Assembly (NCBI GenBank): GCA_964592645.1
Contig: CAZQFV010000027.1
Coordinates: 1 to 41,423, forward strand
DNA length: 41,423 nt
DNA from: CAZQFV01 sp964592645
GTDB taxonomy: Bacteria; Chloroflexota; Chloroflexia; DTKN01
Direction of reading: 5' to 3'
Part shown: positions 24,803 through 33,672 of the stretch, piece by piece
Position numbering within the stretch: the stretch's first letter is position 1
Layout of the letters: every line of letters begins with the position of its first letter
Position numbers and translations under genes: made by a program
Notes under the pieces: model-generated
Databases searched by the model: none
Seen by the model: only the letters and a program-made list of their open reading frames with translations
Told to the model about the DNA's origin: nothing

Positions 24803-25312
24803 TCACCGATCAAAGTAGATGCTCTTGCCCGTCGCCGACAGCGGGATGCCCATCACCAAGTCGGCGTCGGTGAGCCCGAGGCGGCGGGCAGAGACGCCGA
24901 TGCGGTACATGATGCGGTTGTCGACGTTGAGCAGCGAGGCCATCTTGACCGCCGAGCCCAGGGCGATGCCCATGTCCAGCAGGCGCAGGGCGCAGTTGGG
25001 GCCGCGGAACTCGCCCTCGAAGGTGTTCATCGGAGGGCACTGCCCGTAGCCGCAGGCGCCGCAGTTCAGGCCGGTGACGGCGGCTTCCCGCAGACCGATG
25101 AGCAGCACGGCGGCCGACCGGCGCACGTTCTCGCCGTCGCGGTCAAAGTTCTTCTTGCCGGACTGCCGGCCGTACAGGACCATGTCGTCGGCCAGACGGT
25201 TCAGCGTTTCGCCCTCGAGGATGGTGATGGTCAGATAGTCTTTGCCGGCGGCCTTGGGCGCGGTGCGGGCGGCCAGGGCCATGAGTTCGGCGGCGGTGCG
25301 GATGGCGTCCAT
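24803..25312 (-). CDS. DUF2148 ferredoxin-like protein
   Basis: 169 residues from ATG 25312, with AAGGAG upstream. The central part carries a cysteine cluster LNCGACGYGQC followed by a later Cys in FRGPNCALRLLDMG, the signature of the DUF2148 family, thought to bind an iron-sulfur cluster. The C-terminal half is a conserved hydrophobic domain (RIMYRIGVSARRLG, DLVMGIPLSATGKSI). In other prokaryotes it is a small soluble protein of unknown role, often in anaerobes. It lies 39 bases before the peptidase-SBP fusion and 46 bases after the membrane protein gene, on the same strand. Confidence 0.88.
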   Translation of the reverse strand: MDAIRTAAELMALAARTAPKAAGKDYLTITILEGETLNRLADDMVLYGRQSGKKNFDRDGENVRRSAAVLLIGLREAAVTGLNCGACGYGQCPPMNTFEGEFRGPNCALRLLDMGIALGSAVKMASLLNVDNRIMYRIGVSARRLGLTDADLVMGIPLSATGKSIYFDR

Positions 25313-25358
25313 AGTTTCTCCTTGTTGTTGTCCTTGGGGCCGCGGTTTTGAGCGGCGA

Positions 25359-26489
25359 TCAGCGGAACAGGGTGCGGATATCGGTCCAGACCCCGTGGCC
25401 GAGCCGATCGTAGTATGATCCGACGACGTGGCCGAAAGGGCCAAAGAGGATCTGGAGTGCCGAGTGTATGTCGAGCAGGGCCTGGGAAGCGCAGAGCAGC
25501 AGATTTCTGGCCCGGCGGTCGCTGATGATGAGGAGGAAGGGAAACACGGTTAGCATGTACCAGAACTGGGCGATGGGCGACAGTTTGATAAAGAGGAGGA
25601 GGAGAACCGCCGGCAGGACCTCGGGCAGGCGTTGCCGCCTGGAGAGGCCGTACACCAGGAGCGCGATCAGCAGCCCGTAGGAGGCGGCCGCGTTGCCGGC
25701 GATCAGCCAGGGAGGGTTCCACTGGAACATGTCCTGGTCCAGGAAATTGAAGTAATAGGGGTTATATGCCATGGTGGCCGATTTGGACAGGAGCGCGAAC
25801 GGGTTCGCCACCAGGGCCGTGAGGAGGGAGGGGATAAAGGACAGGGCCAATGCCCCGAACCGGCCGGCCAGGTGGGCAATCTTGCGCTCGCGCAGCAGGA
25901 AGTAGGGGAGGAGAAAGGCGGCGGTCAGCTTTGTCTGCACGCCGAGCCCCAGCAGGAAGTAGGCGGCGCTTCGGCGCGGCTCGTCCCGGAAGGCGAGCAG
26001 CGCCAGCAGGACAAAGAGGTTCTGCAGCGTTTCGAACTGTCCCTCGTGGGACACCCACCATACCGACATCGGGGCTCCCCAGTACAGGAGCGCCAGCCAC
26101 CAGCTCCCGGTGTACTTTTGGACCAGGAGCGCGTTGAGGGCCTCGATTGCCGTGAGCAGGAGCTTCATCACGAGGACGCTGGGGTAGATGGCGGCGCTGA
26201 GCTGATCGAAGAGGAGGCTCATGATGGGATAGTTGTACGGGAGGACGCTCCAGGAGACAAAGGAGAGGCTGGGGGCGAGTGAGCGGAGGGGGTTGCCGAT
26301 CGCCGTATAGCCCTGGGCGTTGACGATGAGTCCCCAGCAGATGTGGCGGACGGCATCGCCGGTGTTGGCCGGGAGCTGGAAGCAGTAGTACAGACGGAAC
26401 GCGGTGACGGCGGCGAGCAGCGCGGCGCAGGCGTAGGGGATGCCGGCCGCGCTCCTGCTGCTGAACAGTGCCTTGGAGAGCTGTTTCAC
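25359..26489 (-). CDS. Polytopic membrane protein, GT-C glycosyltransferase-like
   Basis: 376 residues, GTG start at 26489 with AGGAG upstream. About ten hydrophobic segments. The loop SVWWVSHEGQFETLQNLF and the following RRSAAYFLLGLGVQTKLTAAFLLPY stretch match the GQ...L and K...P pattern seen in GT-C enzymes that use lipid-linked sugars (PMT/GT87-like). An acidic residue in the first periplasmic loop (NTGDAVRH) could be the catalytic base. The assignment rests on pattern, not on a confirmed family. No other glycan gene is adjacent. Confidence 0.72.
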   Translation of the reverse strand: MKQLSKALFSSRSAAGIPYACAALLAAVTAFRLYYCFQLPANTGDAVRHICWGLIVNAQGYTAIGNPLRSLAPSLSFVSWSVLPYNYPIMSLLFDQLSAAIYPSVLVMKLLLTAIEALNALLVQKYTGSWWLALLYWGAPMSVWWVSHEGQFETLQNLFVLLALLAFRDEPRRSAAYFLLGLGVQTKLTAAFLLPYFLLRERKIAHLAGRFGALALSFIPSLLTALVANPFALLSKSATMAYNPYYFNFLDQDMFQWNPPWLIAGNAAASYGLLIALLVYGLSRRQRLPEVLPAVLLLLFIKLSPIAQFWYMLTVFPFLLIISDRRARNLLLCASQALLDIHSALQILFGPFGHVVGSYYDRLGHGVWTDIRTLFR

Positions 26490-26643
26490 GGTAGCTCCTG
26501 GTGAATGCGCCGCGTCTTGGGCATAGTCGCCCCCGGAGGGATTATAGCACCCTACAGGCCGGAGTCAAACGCCTGGAGAGGCCGGCCCGGCGGCCGCCGC
26601 CAGCAACCGGCCCTCCAACCGGGAAAACTGCCTCGGTGGACAT

Positions 26644-28152
26644 TTACGCCCCCCGTTCCGGGGGCCGCTTCCGCAGCCCCGCGGCCACGGCCACCGTCAG
26701 CAGAAGCACCCCCGCCGACACCAGGAAGGTCTCGCTCAGCACCTGCGAGGTCAGGCCGCGGCTGACGTTCGGCAGGTCCGGCAGCGAGTAGCCCTGGGAG
26801 AGCTTCTCGAAGCGGTGCAGCCCCCAGGCGGTCAACACCGACAGGCTGACGCTCATGCCGATCAGCCGCATGATGACCACCAGGCTGGAGGCCACTCCCC
26901 GCTTGGTCTCGTCCACGGCGTCGATGACCGCCGTGCTCAGCGGCGCCGTGACCAGCCCAAAGCCCAACCCGGCCAGGCAGAGGTGCAGCGCCATGGCGGC
27001 GTAGCCCACCTGCGGCGTCCAGGTGCCCATCAGCCCAAAGCCGACGGCGGACAGCAGCAGGCCGGCCACGGTGGGGATGCGGTAGCCCAGCCGGCCGCAG
27101 AGCCAGCCCCCCACGAGCGAGGTGATCGCTTGCGAGCCGGTGAGCGCGGCCAGCACCAGGCCGGTCTGGAGCGCGGCGGCGCGTACCGCGTCCTCGGCCG
27201 TGCCGCCGGCTGCCAGGACGCTGTTGATGAAGAGGGGCACGTCGACCATGGCGATGATCAGCGCCGCGCCGACCAGGAAGTTGACGGCGCAGGCCACGGA
27301 AAAGTTGGACCGGCCGAACATGCCCAGGTCAATCGTCGGGGCTGTGGCCCGGCGCTCGACGAACAGGAAGACGACAAACAGGACCACGGCGGCCGCCAGC
27401 AGCGGCACGACCAGGTGCCAGGCCGGCGGCGGGGCGTTGAAATCGAAGGAGGGGCCGGAGGAGGCCTGGCCGCCGCTGTAGGTCAGGGCCAGGTTCAGCG
27501 CCACGAGAAGGGCCACCAGGAGCAGCGCGCCCGGAAGGTCTAGCGCCCGGCGCTGCCTGGCCTGGGGGATGCTGCGGATCACCAGGTAGGCCGGCAGCGC
27601 CGCCAGGAGGCCCAGCGGGATGTTGATGTAGAACTGCCAGCGCCAGGATAGGTAACGCACCAGCAGCGCCCCGTAGAGCGGCCCGATGATCCAGCCGGCG
27701 GTGTCCACCGCCACCAGCACGCCCATGGCCAGCGGCCGGCGCCTTTCCTCGAACAGGTCGCCGACGATGGCCATGCCCACGGGCACCATCGCCCCGCCGC
27801 CCAGGGCCTGCACGGCCCGGCAGGCGATCAACAGGGGCAGTGTCTGGGCGAGGGAGGCCCCGACGGAACCGGCGATAAAGATGCCCAGGCTGGCCAGGTA
27901 GGCCGGCAGGCGGCCGTAGATGTCCGATACCCGCCCCATCACCGGCATCGGCGCGATGTAGGCGATGAGGTAGGCGCTGACCAGCCAGGAAGCGTCGTCC
28001 AGGCCGGCCGGCACCGGGATGGCAAAGTCGATGATGATCTGCGGCAGGAGGGTGGAGACTACCGTCAGGTCGTGCGCCGCCACAAAGACGCCGAAGGAGA
28101 TCAGGGCCAGGACCAGGTAGGGGTGGCGGAGGGCCGTGGAGGGGGTGGGCAT
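26644..28152 (-). CDS. DHA2-family MFS exporter (EmrB/QacA type)
   Basis: 502 residues. The ATG at 28152 has AAAGGAG seven bases upstream; an ATG at 28173 has none. The hydrophobic profile fits 14 helices. Motif A region is PVMGRVSDIYGRLP. Motif C-like features of DHA2 proteins are in the fifth helix (VAVDTAGWIIGPLYGALL), and motif D1 in HDLTVVSTLLPQII. SWRWQFYINIPLGLL is typical of DHA2. The gene follows, by 65 bases and in the same direction, an LppX/LprG-like lipoprotein; in mycobacteria the DHA2 exporter P55 is encoded next to LprG in the same order. A role in lipid or drug export is therefore possible. Confidence 0.92.
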   Translation of the reverse strand: MPTPSTALRHPYLVLALISFGVFVAAHDLTVVSTLLPQIIIDFAIPVPAGLDDASWLVSAYLIAYIAPMPVMGRVSDIYGRLPAYLASLGIFIAGSVGASLAQTLPLLIACRAVQALGGGAMVPVGMAIVGDLFEERRRPLAMGVLVAVDTAGWIIGPLYGALLVRYLSWRWQFYINIPLGLLAALPAYLVIRSIPQARQRRALDLPGALLLVALLVALNLALTYSGGQASSGPSFDFNAPPPAWHLVVPLLAAAVVLFVVFLFVERRATAPTIDLGMFGRSNFSVACAVNFLVGAALIIAMVDVPLFINSVLAAGGTAEDAVRAAALQTGLVLAALTGSQAITSLVGGWLCGRLGYRIPTVAGLLLSAVGFGLMGTWTPQVGYAAMALHLCLAGLGFGLVTAPLSTAVIDAVDETKRGVASSLVVIMRLIGMSVSLSVLTAWGLHRFEKLSQGYSLPDLPNVSRGLTSQVLSETFLVSAGVLLLTVAVAAGLRKRPPERGA

Positions 28153-28217
28153 GCCGGCTCCTTTTGGGGGCATCGGGTAGCGGCGTCCGGGCCGAGGATC
28201 CAATACCCAAGTGGCCG

Positions 28218-28907
28218 TCACTTCGGCGGCGGCTGAATGTCCACGGGCTTGTCGAACGCCGAGAGGTCGATGGTCCACGTCGTCGGTTTCTCGGCGTCGC
28301 TCTGTACCTCGACGATCTGGATGCGCCGGACCTGCAGCGTGTCGCGGCCGATCCGAAACTCGACCTGCACCTCGCCGGAGGTGATCAACCCAAAGGAAAG
28401 GGCGCGGAGCTGCTGGTAGGGCATCCGAGCGGTCAAGACATAGACATCCCCCTCGCCGGAGCCCAGGCTCCAACTGCTGCCGAGCAGGATGGCCGGGATG
28501 CCTTGCTCCTCGTCAAAGAGGCTGGCCAGGTCCAGGCTCCAGCGCGCCTGCGGCGGCACCTCCTCCCACTGCTGGTTCAGGGGGTTGGTGGCATACTGCA
28601 CCTCGCCGATGCCGATGATGCCGATTTCCGAGGACATGCCCAGCGTGGACACCTTGGCGATGGCCCGCACGCGGTCGGGCTTCACCAGGTCGCCCTCGGC
28701 CTGCTTGAGGGCGGTGGTCTTGGCGGCGTCGAGGTAGGCGGCCTTGCCGGTGACCACGATGAGAAAGTGGAAGGAGCTGACGGACTGCATCTTCAGGGCC
28801 GCTTCGCCGGCTACCTCGGAGGGCGTGAGGGTGGGGGCCGGGCTGGGCCCGCAGCCGGCCAGGAGGATTAGGAGAGCGATCATCAGCGGCAGAGTCCTCT
28901 GCTTCAT
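28218..28907 (-). CDS. LppX/LprAFG-like lipoprotein
   Basis: 229 residues from ATG 28907, with AAGGAG upstream. The signal peptide ends in lipobox LLILLAGCG, followed by a Pro/Thr linker. The mature domain (MQSVSSFHFLIVVTGK, AEGDLVKPDRVRAIAKVS, ATNPLNQQWEEVPP, ILLGSS) has the order of elements seen in LppX_LprAFG proteins: a half-barrel with a lipid-binding cavity related to LolA. It is placed just upstream of the DHA2 exporter. Family assignment is by pattern; the lipid-binding role is inferred from mycobacterial relatives. Confidence 0.78.
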   Translation of the reverse strand: MKQRTLPLMIALLILLAGCGPSPAPTLTPSEVAGEAALKMQSVSSFHFLIVVTGKAAYLDAAKTTALKQAEGDLVKPDRVRAIAKVSTLGMSSEIGIIGIGEVQYATNPLNQQWEEVPPQARWSLDLASLFDEEQGIPAILLGSSWSLGSGEGDVYVLTARMPYQQLRALSFGLITSGEVQVEFRIGRDTLQVRRIQIVEVQSDAEKPTTWTIDLSAFDKPVDIQPPPK

Positions 28908-28966
28908 CCCTGTACTCCTTGCGGATAGGGTCCAAAGCGACCCTTCTCGGCGCATGCGGGGTCTGC

Positions 28967-28995
28967 TTGAACTACAAGCACGAATGGTGTACAAT
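28967..28995 (+). promoter_or_regulatory. Promoter of coaBC
   Basis: TTGAAC (28967-28972), 17 bases, TACAAT (28990-28995), preceded by GGTG. It lies in the space between the divergent lipoprotein gene and coaBC. Confidence 0.65.
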
Positions 28996-29056
28996 ACGAA
29001 ACGACGGCTCCATTCTACAGGAAATCTCTGGCCAAGTCAACCGGGCGGAGGCAGGC

Positions 29057-30271
29057 ATGTTCCTTTCCCAGTCCCATGTTGTCCTCGGCGTCACCGGCGG
29101 CATCGCCGCCTACAAGAGCGCCGACCTGGCCAGCAAGCTGGTCCGGGCCGGCGCGCAGGTCGATGTCGTTATGACCGAGGCGGCCACCCGTTTCGTGGCC
29201 CCTCTGACCTTCCAGGCGCTCACCGGCCGGCCGGTGCATGTCGATCCTTTCCGCTTGCTCAACCAGGCCGAGATGGCCCACCTCTCCCTGGCCTGGCGGG
29301 CTGACATCCTGGTCATCGCCCCGGCTACGGCCAACACGATCGCCAAGCTGGCCCACGGCATCGCCGACAACCTGCTCTGCTCCACCGCCCTGGCCTGCGG
29401 CGCGCCGCTGCTGCTGGCCCCGGCGATGGACGCCGGCATGTGGGAGCACCCCACGACACAGGAGAACCTGGAGGCGCTGCGCCGGCGCGGCGCGGTGATC
29501 GTCGGGCCGGGCGAGGGGCGGTTGGCCTCCGGGAAGGTGGGCCGTGGGCGTATGGCCGAGGTCCCCGAGCTATTGGGCGCGATCCGCCTGGTGTTGGGGC
29601 GCGGCGGCCCGCTGAGCGGGAAACGGGTCATCGTCACGGCCGGCGGCACCCAGGAGCCGATCGACCCGGTGCGCTACGTGGGCAACCGCTCCTCGGGCAA
29701 AATGGGCTATGCCCTGGCCCAGGCGGCCCTCGACCGTGGCGCCGAGGTGATCCTGGTGACGGCGCCGACCGCCCTGCCCACGCCGGTGGGGGCCAGGCGG
29801 GTGGATGTCTGCACGGCGGAAGAGATGCGCCGGGCGGTGCTGGAGGCGCTGCCGGCCTGCGACATCCTGGTGATGGCCGCCGCGGTGGCCGACTTTCGCC
29901 CTGCCGAAACGGCTCCCCAGAAGATCAAGAAGGGGGCGGCCGGCCTGGACCTGCGCCTGGAACGCACTGCCGACATCCTGGCCGAGGTGGCCGAGGAACG
30001 CCAGAGGAGCGGCCGGCCGGCCGTCGTCGTCGGCTTTGCCGCCGAGACGGAGGACCTCCTGGCCAACGCCCGCGCCAAGCTGGAGGCCAAGCGCCTGGAC
30101 CTGATCGTCGCCAACGACGTCTCGGCCCCCGATAGCGGCTTTGCCGTCGGCACCAACCGCGTCACCCTGCTCGATTGCTCGGGGGGCGTCGAACCGCTGC
30201 CGCTCCTCTCCAAGGAAGAGGTCGCCGCCCACATCTGGGAGCGCCTGGCGGTCTGGCCGCCGGCCTCGTAA
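29057..30271 (+). CDS. coaBC: Bifunctional phosphopantothenoylcysteine decarboxylase / phosphopantothenate-cysteine ligase
   Basis: 404 residues. It catalyses two steps of coenzyme A synthesis. The N-terminal flavoprotein CoaC shows VVLGVTGGIAAYKSADL, the His in EMAHLSLAW, NTIAKLAHGIADNLL and PAMDAGMW, with the Cys-containing flap near ALACGAPLLL. The C-terminal CoaB shows VIVTAGGTQEPIDPVRYVGN, SSGKMG, MAAAVADFRP and the catalytic Lys region QKIKKG, then AETEDLLANARAKLEAKRLDLIVAND. ATG 29057 is chosen for its GGCGGAGG site and family N-terminus. The promoter is at 28967-28995. Confidence 0.97.
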   Translation: MFLSQSHVVLGVTGGIAAYKSADLASKLVRAGAQVDVVMTEAATRFVAPLTFQALTGRPVHVDPFRLLNQAEMAHLSLAWRADILVIAPATANTIAKLAHGIADNLLCSTALACGAPLLLAPAMDAGMWEHPTTQENLEALRRRGAVIVGPGEGRLASGKVGRGRMAEVPELLGAIRLVLGRGGPLSGKRVIVTAGGTQEPIDPVRYVGNRSSGKMGYALAQAALDRGAEVILVTAPTALPTPVGARRVDVCTAEEMRRAVLEALPACDILVMAAAVADFRPAETAPQKIKKGAAGLDLRLERTADILAEVAEERQRSGRPAVVVGFAAETEDLLANARAKLEAKRLDLIVANDVSAPDSGFAVGTNRVTLLDCSGGVEPLPLLSKEEVAAHIWERLAVWPPAS

Positions 30272-30318
30272 TGACATAAGAGTACTGGCGTTTCCGTTGA
30301 AGAAGCAAGGAGGCCCCG

Positions 30319-33009
30319 ATGAAAAGGCGATGGCTGTGCCTGGCATCCCTGCTGCTCCTGGCCGGCCTGGCGGTGCCGCAGGCTGCGGCTTACCGTCCGC
30401 GCAACGTCGACAAGATCGACCGGGCGCTGCTGGAGCGCTTTGCCGCCGATGGTTCCGCCGACCTGGTCGTGCGCTTTGCCGAGCAGGCCGACCTGTCCCC
30501 GGCGTTCGGCATGGATTGGCACGACCGCGGTTGGTTCGTCTACGATACGCTGCGCGAGGCCGCGGCCCGCTCCCAGGCCGGGGCGATCGACATCGTCAAG
30601 GGCCGCCGGCTGGACTACCGGACCTTTATCGCCGGCAACGAGCTCTATGTCGAGGCCGGCTCCCTGGGCCTGGCGCTGGAGCTGGCCGCGCTGCCGGCGG
30701 TGGCGGCGGTCTATGCTCCATCGACCTATGCCGTCGATCCGCTGCTGAGCGGCGCGGCGCCAGGCAGCCCCACGGCGCTGGAGTGGGGGATCATCGACAC
30801 CAAGGCCGACCAGTTCTGGGGCGCGTTCGGGCTGCAGGGCGAGGGCATCGTTGTGGCCAACGTCGATACCGGCGTGGCCTACCTGCACCCGGCGCTCGAC
30901 CAGGCCTACAAGTGCGCCGCCGACCCCGGGAACTCCTCCTGTTGGTTCGACCCCACCGGGGAGTGCGGCGGCGTGCCCTGCGATCCCAACGGCCACGGTA
31001 CGGCCACGATGGGCCCCATGGTGGCCGACGACGATCCCACCCTGCCCTACCAGGCCGGGATGGCCCCCGGCGCCCGCTGGATTGCCTGCAAGGCCTGTGG
31101 TCAGTATGGCTCCTGCGGCGAGGCGCAGCTGAACGCCTGCGCCGATTGGCTTCTGGCCCCCGGCGACAACCCCGACAACCGCCCGCACGCGGTGCTCAAC
31201 CCCTGGGGGGGCATGGGCTGCAACGGCTGGTTCCAGGCCCGGGTGCAGGCCTGGGTGGCGGCGGGCATCTTTCCCTCCTTTTCCGTGGGGGCCTCCGGGC
31301 CCGGTTGTGCCGTGCTCGCCTCCCCGGCCGACTACCAGGAGGCGTTTGCCACGACGGCGCACGGCTCCAGCCGCGATATCGCTTCCTTTGCCGGCCGTGG
31401 CCCCTCTTGCTATGGACATGATCCCTATACCAAGCCCAATATCTCCGCTCCGGGTGTCAACATCCGGACCCCCTATCCGCCGGATGGGTGGCAGATCTAC
31501 AACGGCACCTCTTTCTCCGCGGCCTTTTCGCCGGGCGCGGTGGCCCTGCTCTGGTCCTGCGCGCCGGACCTGGTGGGGCAGGTCTATGCCACCTTCGAGG
31601 CCCTGCAGGACGCCGCCAACACACCGCCGGTAGGCAACTGCGGCGCGCCCCCCGATGGCGAGGGCAACTACACCTACGGCTACGGCTACCTGGACATCCT
31701 GGCGGCCGGCCAGTCCCACTGCGGCCCGCCCCTGGGCCGGCTCGACGGCCACGTCTACGACGCCGGCACGGGCAGCCCGATCGGCGGGGCCACGGTGACC
31801 GCCCTTCCCGGCCCGGTCCAGGATACCACCGACTCCCATGGCTACTACGTGATGGCCCTGGTCTCGGGCACCTATACCGTCACCGCCGCGGCGGCCGGCT
31901 ACTTTTCGGCCACGGCCTCGGTCGCCATCGTCGACGGCGTCACCACGACGCAGGACTTTTCGCTGACCCTCCGGCCGCTCCCGCCGGCCGCTTCCTTCGA
32001 GACGAGCGGCCCGGCCTGCCCGCACGAGCCGGTGTACTTTACCGATACGAGCCAGGCCGACCCGCCGGTGACGGCCTGGGGATGGACCTTTGGCGACGGC
32101 GGCGCGGCAAGCGTGCCGAACCCGGTCTACACCTACACGGCGGCCGGCGTGTTCACGGTGACCCTGGCGGTGACGAACGCCGTGGGCTCCGACGCCGCGA
32201 CGCAGACGGTCACGGTGCACCGGTTGCCGATAGCGTCCTTTACCCACGCCCCGGCGGCCGGCCCGGCGCCGCTGACGGTCTACTTCACGGACACCTCGCG
32301 CTATGCGGAGAAACCCCGCTGGAGCTTTGGCGACAGCTACACCGCTACCGGGACCGTGGTCAGCCATACCTACGCGATGGCCGGCCGCTACACGGCGACG
32401 CTGCGGGTGGACGGCGCGTTCGGCTGCGGCCGGGCAGAGGCGACCGGCATAGTCGTGGTCGGCACACCGCCGCCGGTGGCGGCCTTTAGCTTCTCGCCCC
32501 TCTCGGGCTGTGTGCCGCTGGCCGTGCAGTTCTACGACGAGAGCACGGGTGACCCGACGGCCTGGGGATGGACCTTTGGCGACGGCGGAACGGCCGACGT
32601 GCCGGAGCCTATCTATACGTATATGGAGGTTGGCGACTTTACGGTGAGGCTGGTGGTGACCAATGCCGGGGGCTGGGACGACGTGACGCACACGGTGATC
32701 ATAGGCGAGCTGCCGGCGGCGTCCTTCACCTATGCTCCGGTGGCCGGCCCGGTGCCGCTGACGGTCTACTTCACGGACACCTCGCGCTATGCGGAGAAAC
32801 CCCGCTGGAGCTTTGGCGACAGCTACACCGCTACCGGGGCCGTGGTCAGCCACACCTATGCGTTGTCGGGGACCTATGCGGTAACGCTGTGGGTGGACAG
32901 CGCCTTTGGGTGTGGGCCGGCCTCGGCCGTGGGCACGGTAGTCGCCCGCCAAGAGGAGCCCGGGTACACCATCTATCTCCCCGCGCTATTCAAGGGGTAC
33001 CTGCCGTAG
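30319..33009 (+). CDS. Secreted subtilisin-like protease with carboxypeptidase-regulatory-like and PKD domains
   Basis: 896 residues with an AGGAGG site and a signal peptide ending near PQAAA. A propeptide-like segment (about 30-150) precedes the S8 domain. The triad can be read as Asp in VVANVDTGVAYLHP, His in DPNGHGTATMG and Ser in NGTSFSAAFSPGAVALL; the oxyanion Asn is in AVLNPWGGMG. A CarboxypepD_reg-like domain follows (LDGHVYDAGTGSPIGGATV) and then four PKD domains (WGWTFGDGG or RWSFGDSYTATG each). The PKDs form two copies of a two-domain unit. The last residues, YTIYLPALFKGYLP, resemble the end of the 7487 protein. It is an extracellular or surface protease. Confidence 0.93.
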   Translation: MKRRWLCLASLLLLAGLAVPQAAAYRPRNVDKIDRALLERFAADGSADLVVRFAEQADLSPAFGMDWHDRGWFVYDTLREAAARSQAGAIDIVKGRRLDYRTFIAGNELYVEAGSLGLALELAALPAVAAVYAPSTYAVDPLLSGAAPGSPTALEWGIIDTKADQFWGAFGLQGEGIVVANVDTGVAYLHPALDQAYKCAADPGNSSCWFDPTGECGGVPCDPNGHGTATMGPMVADDDPTLPYQAGMAPGARWIACKACGQYGSCGEAQLNACADWLLAPGDNPDNRPHAVLNPWGGMGCNGWFQARVQAWVAAGIFPSFSVGASGPGCAVLASPADYQEAFATTAHGSSRDIASFAGRGPSCYGHDPYTKPNISAPGVNIRTPYPPDGWQIYNGTSFSAAFSPGAVALLWSCAPDLVGQVYATFEALQDAANTPPVGNCGAPPDGEGNYTYGYGYLDILAAGQSHCGPPLGRLDGHVYDAGTGSPIGGATVTALPGPVQDTTDSHGYYVMALVSGTYTVTAAAAGYFSATASVAIVDGVTTTQDFSLTLRPLPPAASFETSGPACPHEPVYFTDTSQADPPVTAWGWTFGDGGAASVPNPVYTYTAAGVFTVTLAVTNAVGSDAATQTVTVHRLPIASFTHAPAAGPAPLTVYFTDTSRYAEKPRWSFGDSYTATGTVVSHTYAMAGRYTATLRVDGAFGCGRAEATGIVVVGTPPPVAAFSFSPLSGCVPLAVQFYDESTGDPTAWGWTFGDGGTADVPEPIYTYMEVGDFTVRLVVTNAGGWDDVTHTVIIGELPAASFTYAPVAGPVPLTVYFTDTSRYAEKPRWSFGDSYTATGAVVSHTYALSGTYAVTLWVDSAFGCGPASAVGTVVARQEEPGYTIYLPALFKGYLP
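31985..32960 (+). repeat. 486-bp tandem duplication encoding two PKD pairs
   Basis: The second copy follows the first at an offset of 486 bases (162 codons). Identical stretches include 32071-32102 with 32557-32588, and about 84 bases from 32269 with the corresponding stretch from 32755. The copies are diverged elsewhere, which suggests duplication followed by patchy homogenisation or selection. Confidence 0.8.
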
Positions 33010-33012
33010 TGG

Positions 33013-33041
33013 TTGACAACGGCATGTCGGCCGCGTATAAT
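33013..33041 (+). promoter_or_regulatory. Consensus sigma-70 promoter of ruvA
   Basis: Perfect TTGACA (33013-33018), 17 bases, perfect TATAAT (33036-33041), starting three bases after the protease stop. The transcript would begin near 33048 and read ruvA and the genes after it. Confidence 0.88.
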
Positions 33042-33081
33042 GCGGCGCGGTGGAGCGATCGGCAGTCTTGGAGAACGAGCG

Positions 33082-33672
33082 ATGATTGCGACACTGTACG
33101 GGCAACTGCACGCCAAGGGCGGCGACTGGGTGATCGTGGATGTGGGGGGGGTGGGGTTCCAAGTCCGCGTGCCGGCCTCGATTTTGGAGGAGCTGGGCGA
33201 GGTGGGGGAGATGGTGCGTCTCTACACGCGCCTGCTGGTGCGCGACGACGCCATCGCCCTCTACGGCTTTGCCACGCCCGACCAACTGGAGCTGTTCGAT
33301 CTGCTGCTGGGGGTTTCGGGCATCGGCCCGAGGTCGGCCCTGGCGCTGCTCTCGTCGACCTCTCCGGAGGCGCTGCGCCTGGCGATCGCCCGCGAGGATG
33401 TGGATGTGCTCATGCGCGTGCCGGGGATCGGCCGCAAGACGGCCAGCCGGATGATCCTGGAGCTGAAGGGGCGCATCGACTTGGGGCGGTTGGGGCTGCC
33501 CGGGGGGGTGGGCCTGTCGCCGGAGCAGGCCGAGCTGATCGAGGTGCTGACCAGCCTGGGGTATACCACGGCCGAGGCTCGGGCTGCCGTGGGTTCGTTG
33601 CCGGCAGAGGCGGCGGGGCAGTCGCTGGAGGACCGTCTACGCCTGGCGCTGCGCTACTTTGGCGGGGTTTGA
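33082..33672 (+). CDS. ruvA: Holliday junction branch-migration protein RuvA
   Basis: 196 residues from ATG 33082 with GGAG upstream. RuvA binds Holliday junctions as a tetramer and loads the RuvB motor. The OB-fold N-terminal domain starts MIATLYGQL and has VDVGGVGFQVRVP. The two helix-hairpin-helix motifs are LLGVSGIGPRSALALL and VPGIGRKTASRMILELK. The C-terminal domain III (ELIEVLTSLGYTTAEARAAV) binds RuvB. ruvB and ruvC are not in the window. The stop codon overlaps a heptamer repeat that leads to dtd. Confidence 0.97.
   Translation: MIATLYGQLHAKGGDWVIVDVGGVGFQVRVPASILEELGEVGEMVRLYTRLLVRDDAIALYGFATPDQLELFDLLLGVSGIGPRSALALLSSTSPEALRLAIAREDVDVLMRVPGIGRKTASRMILELKGRIDLGRLGLPGGVGLSPEQAELIEVLTSLGYTTAEARAAVGSLPAEAAGQSLEDRLRLALRYFGGV

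Noticed and set aside
29707..32952. A 1081-codon minus-strand open frame opposite coaBC and the subtilase
   Set aside because: It is the mirror of two clearly identified genes and shows only Gly/Arg/Val-rich repetitive sequence.
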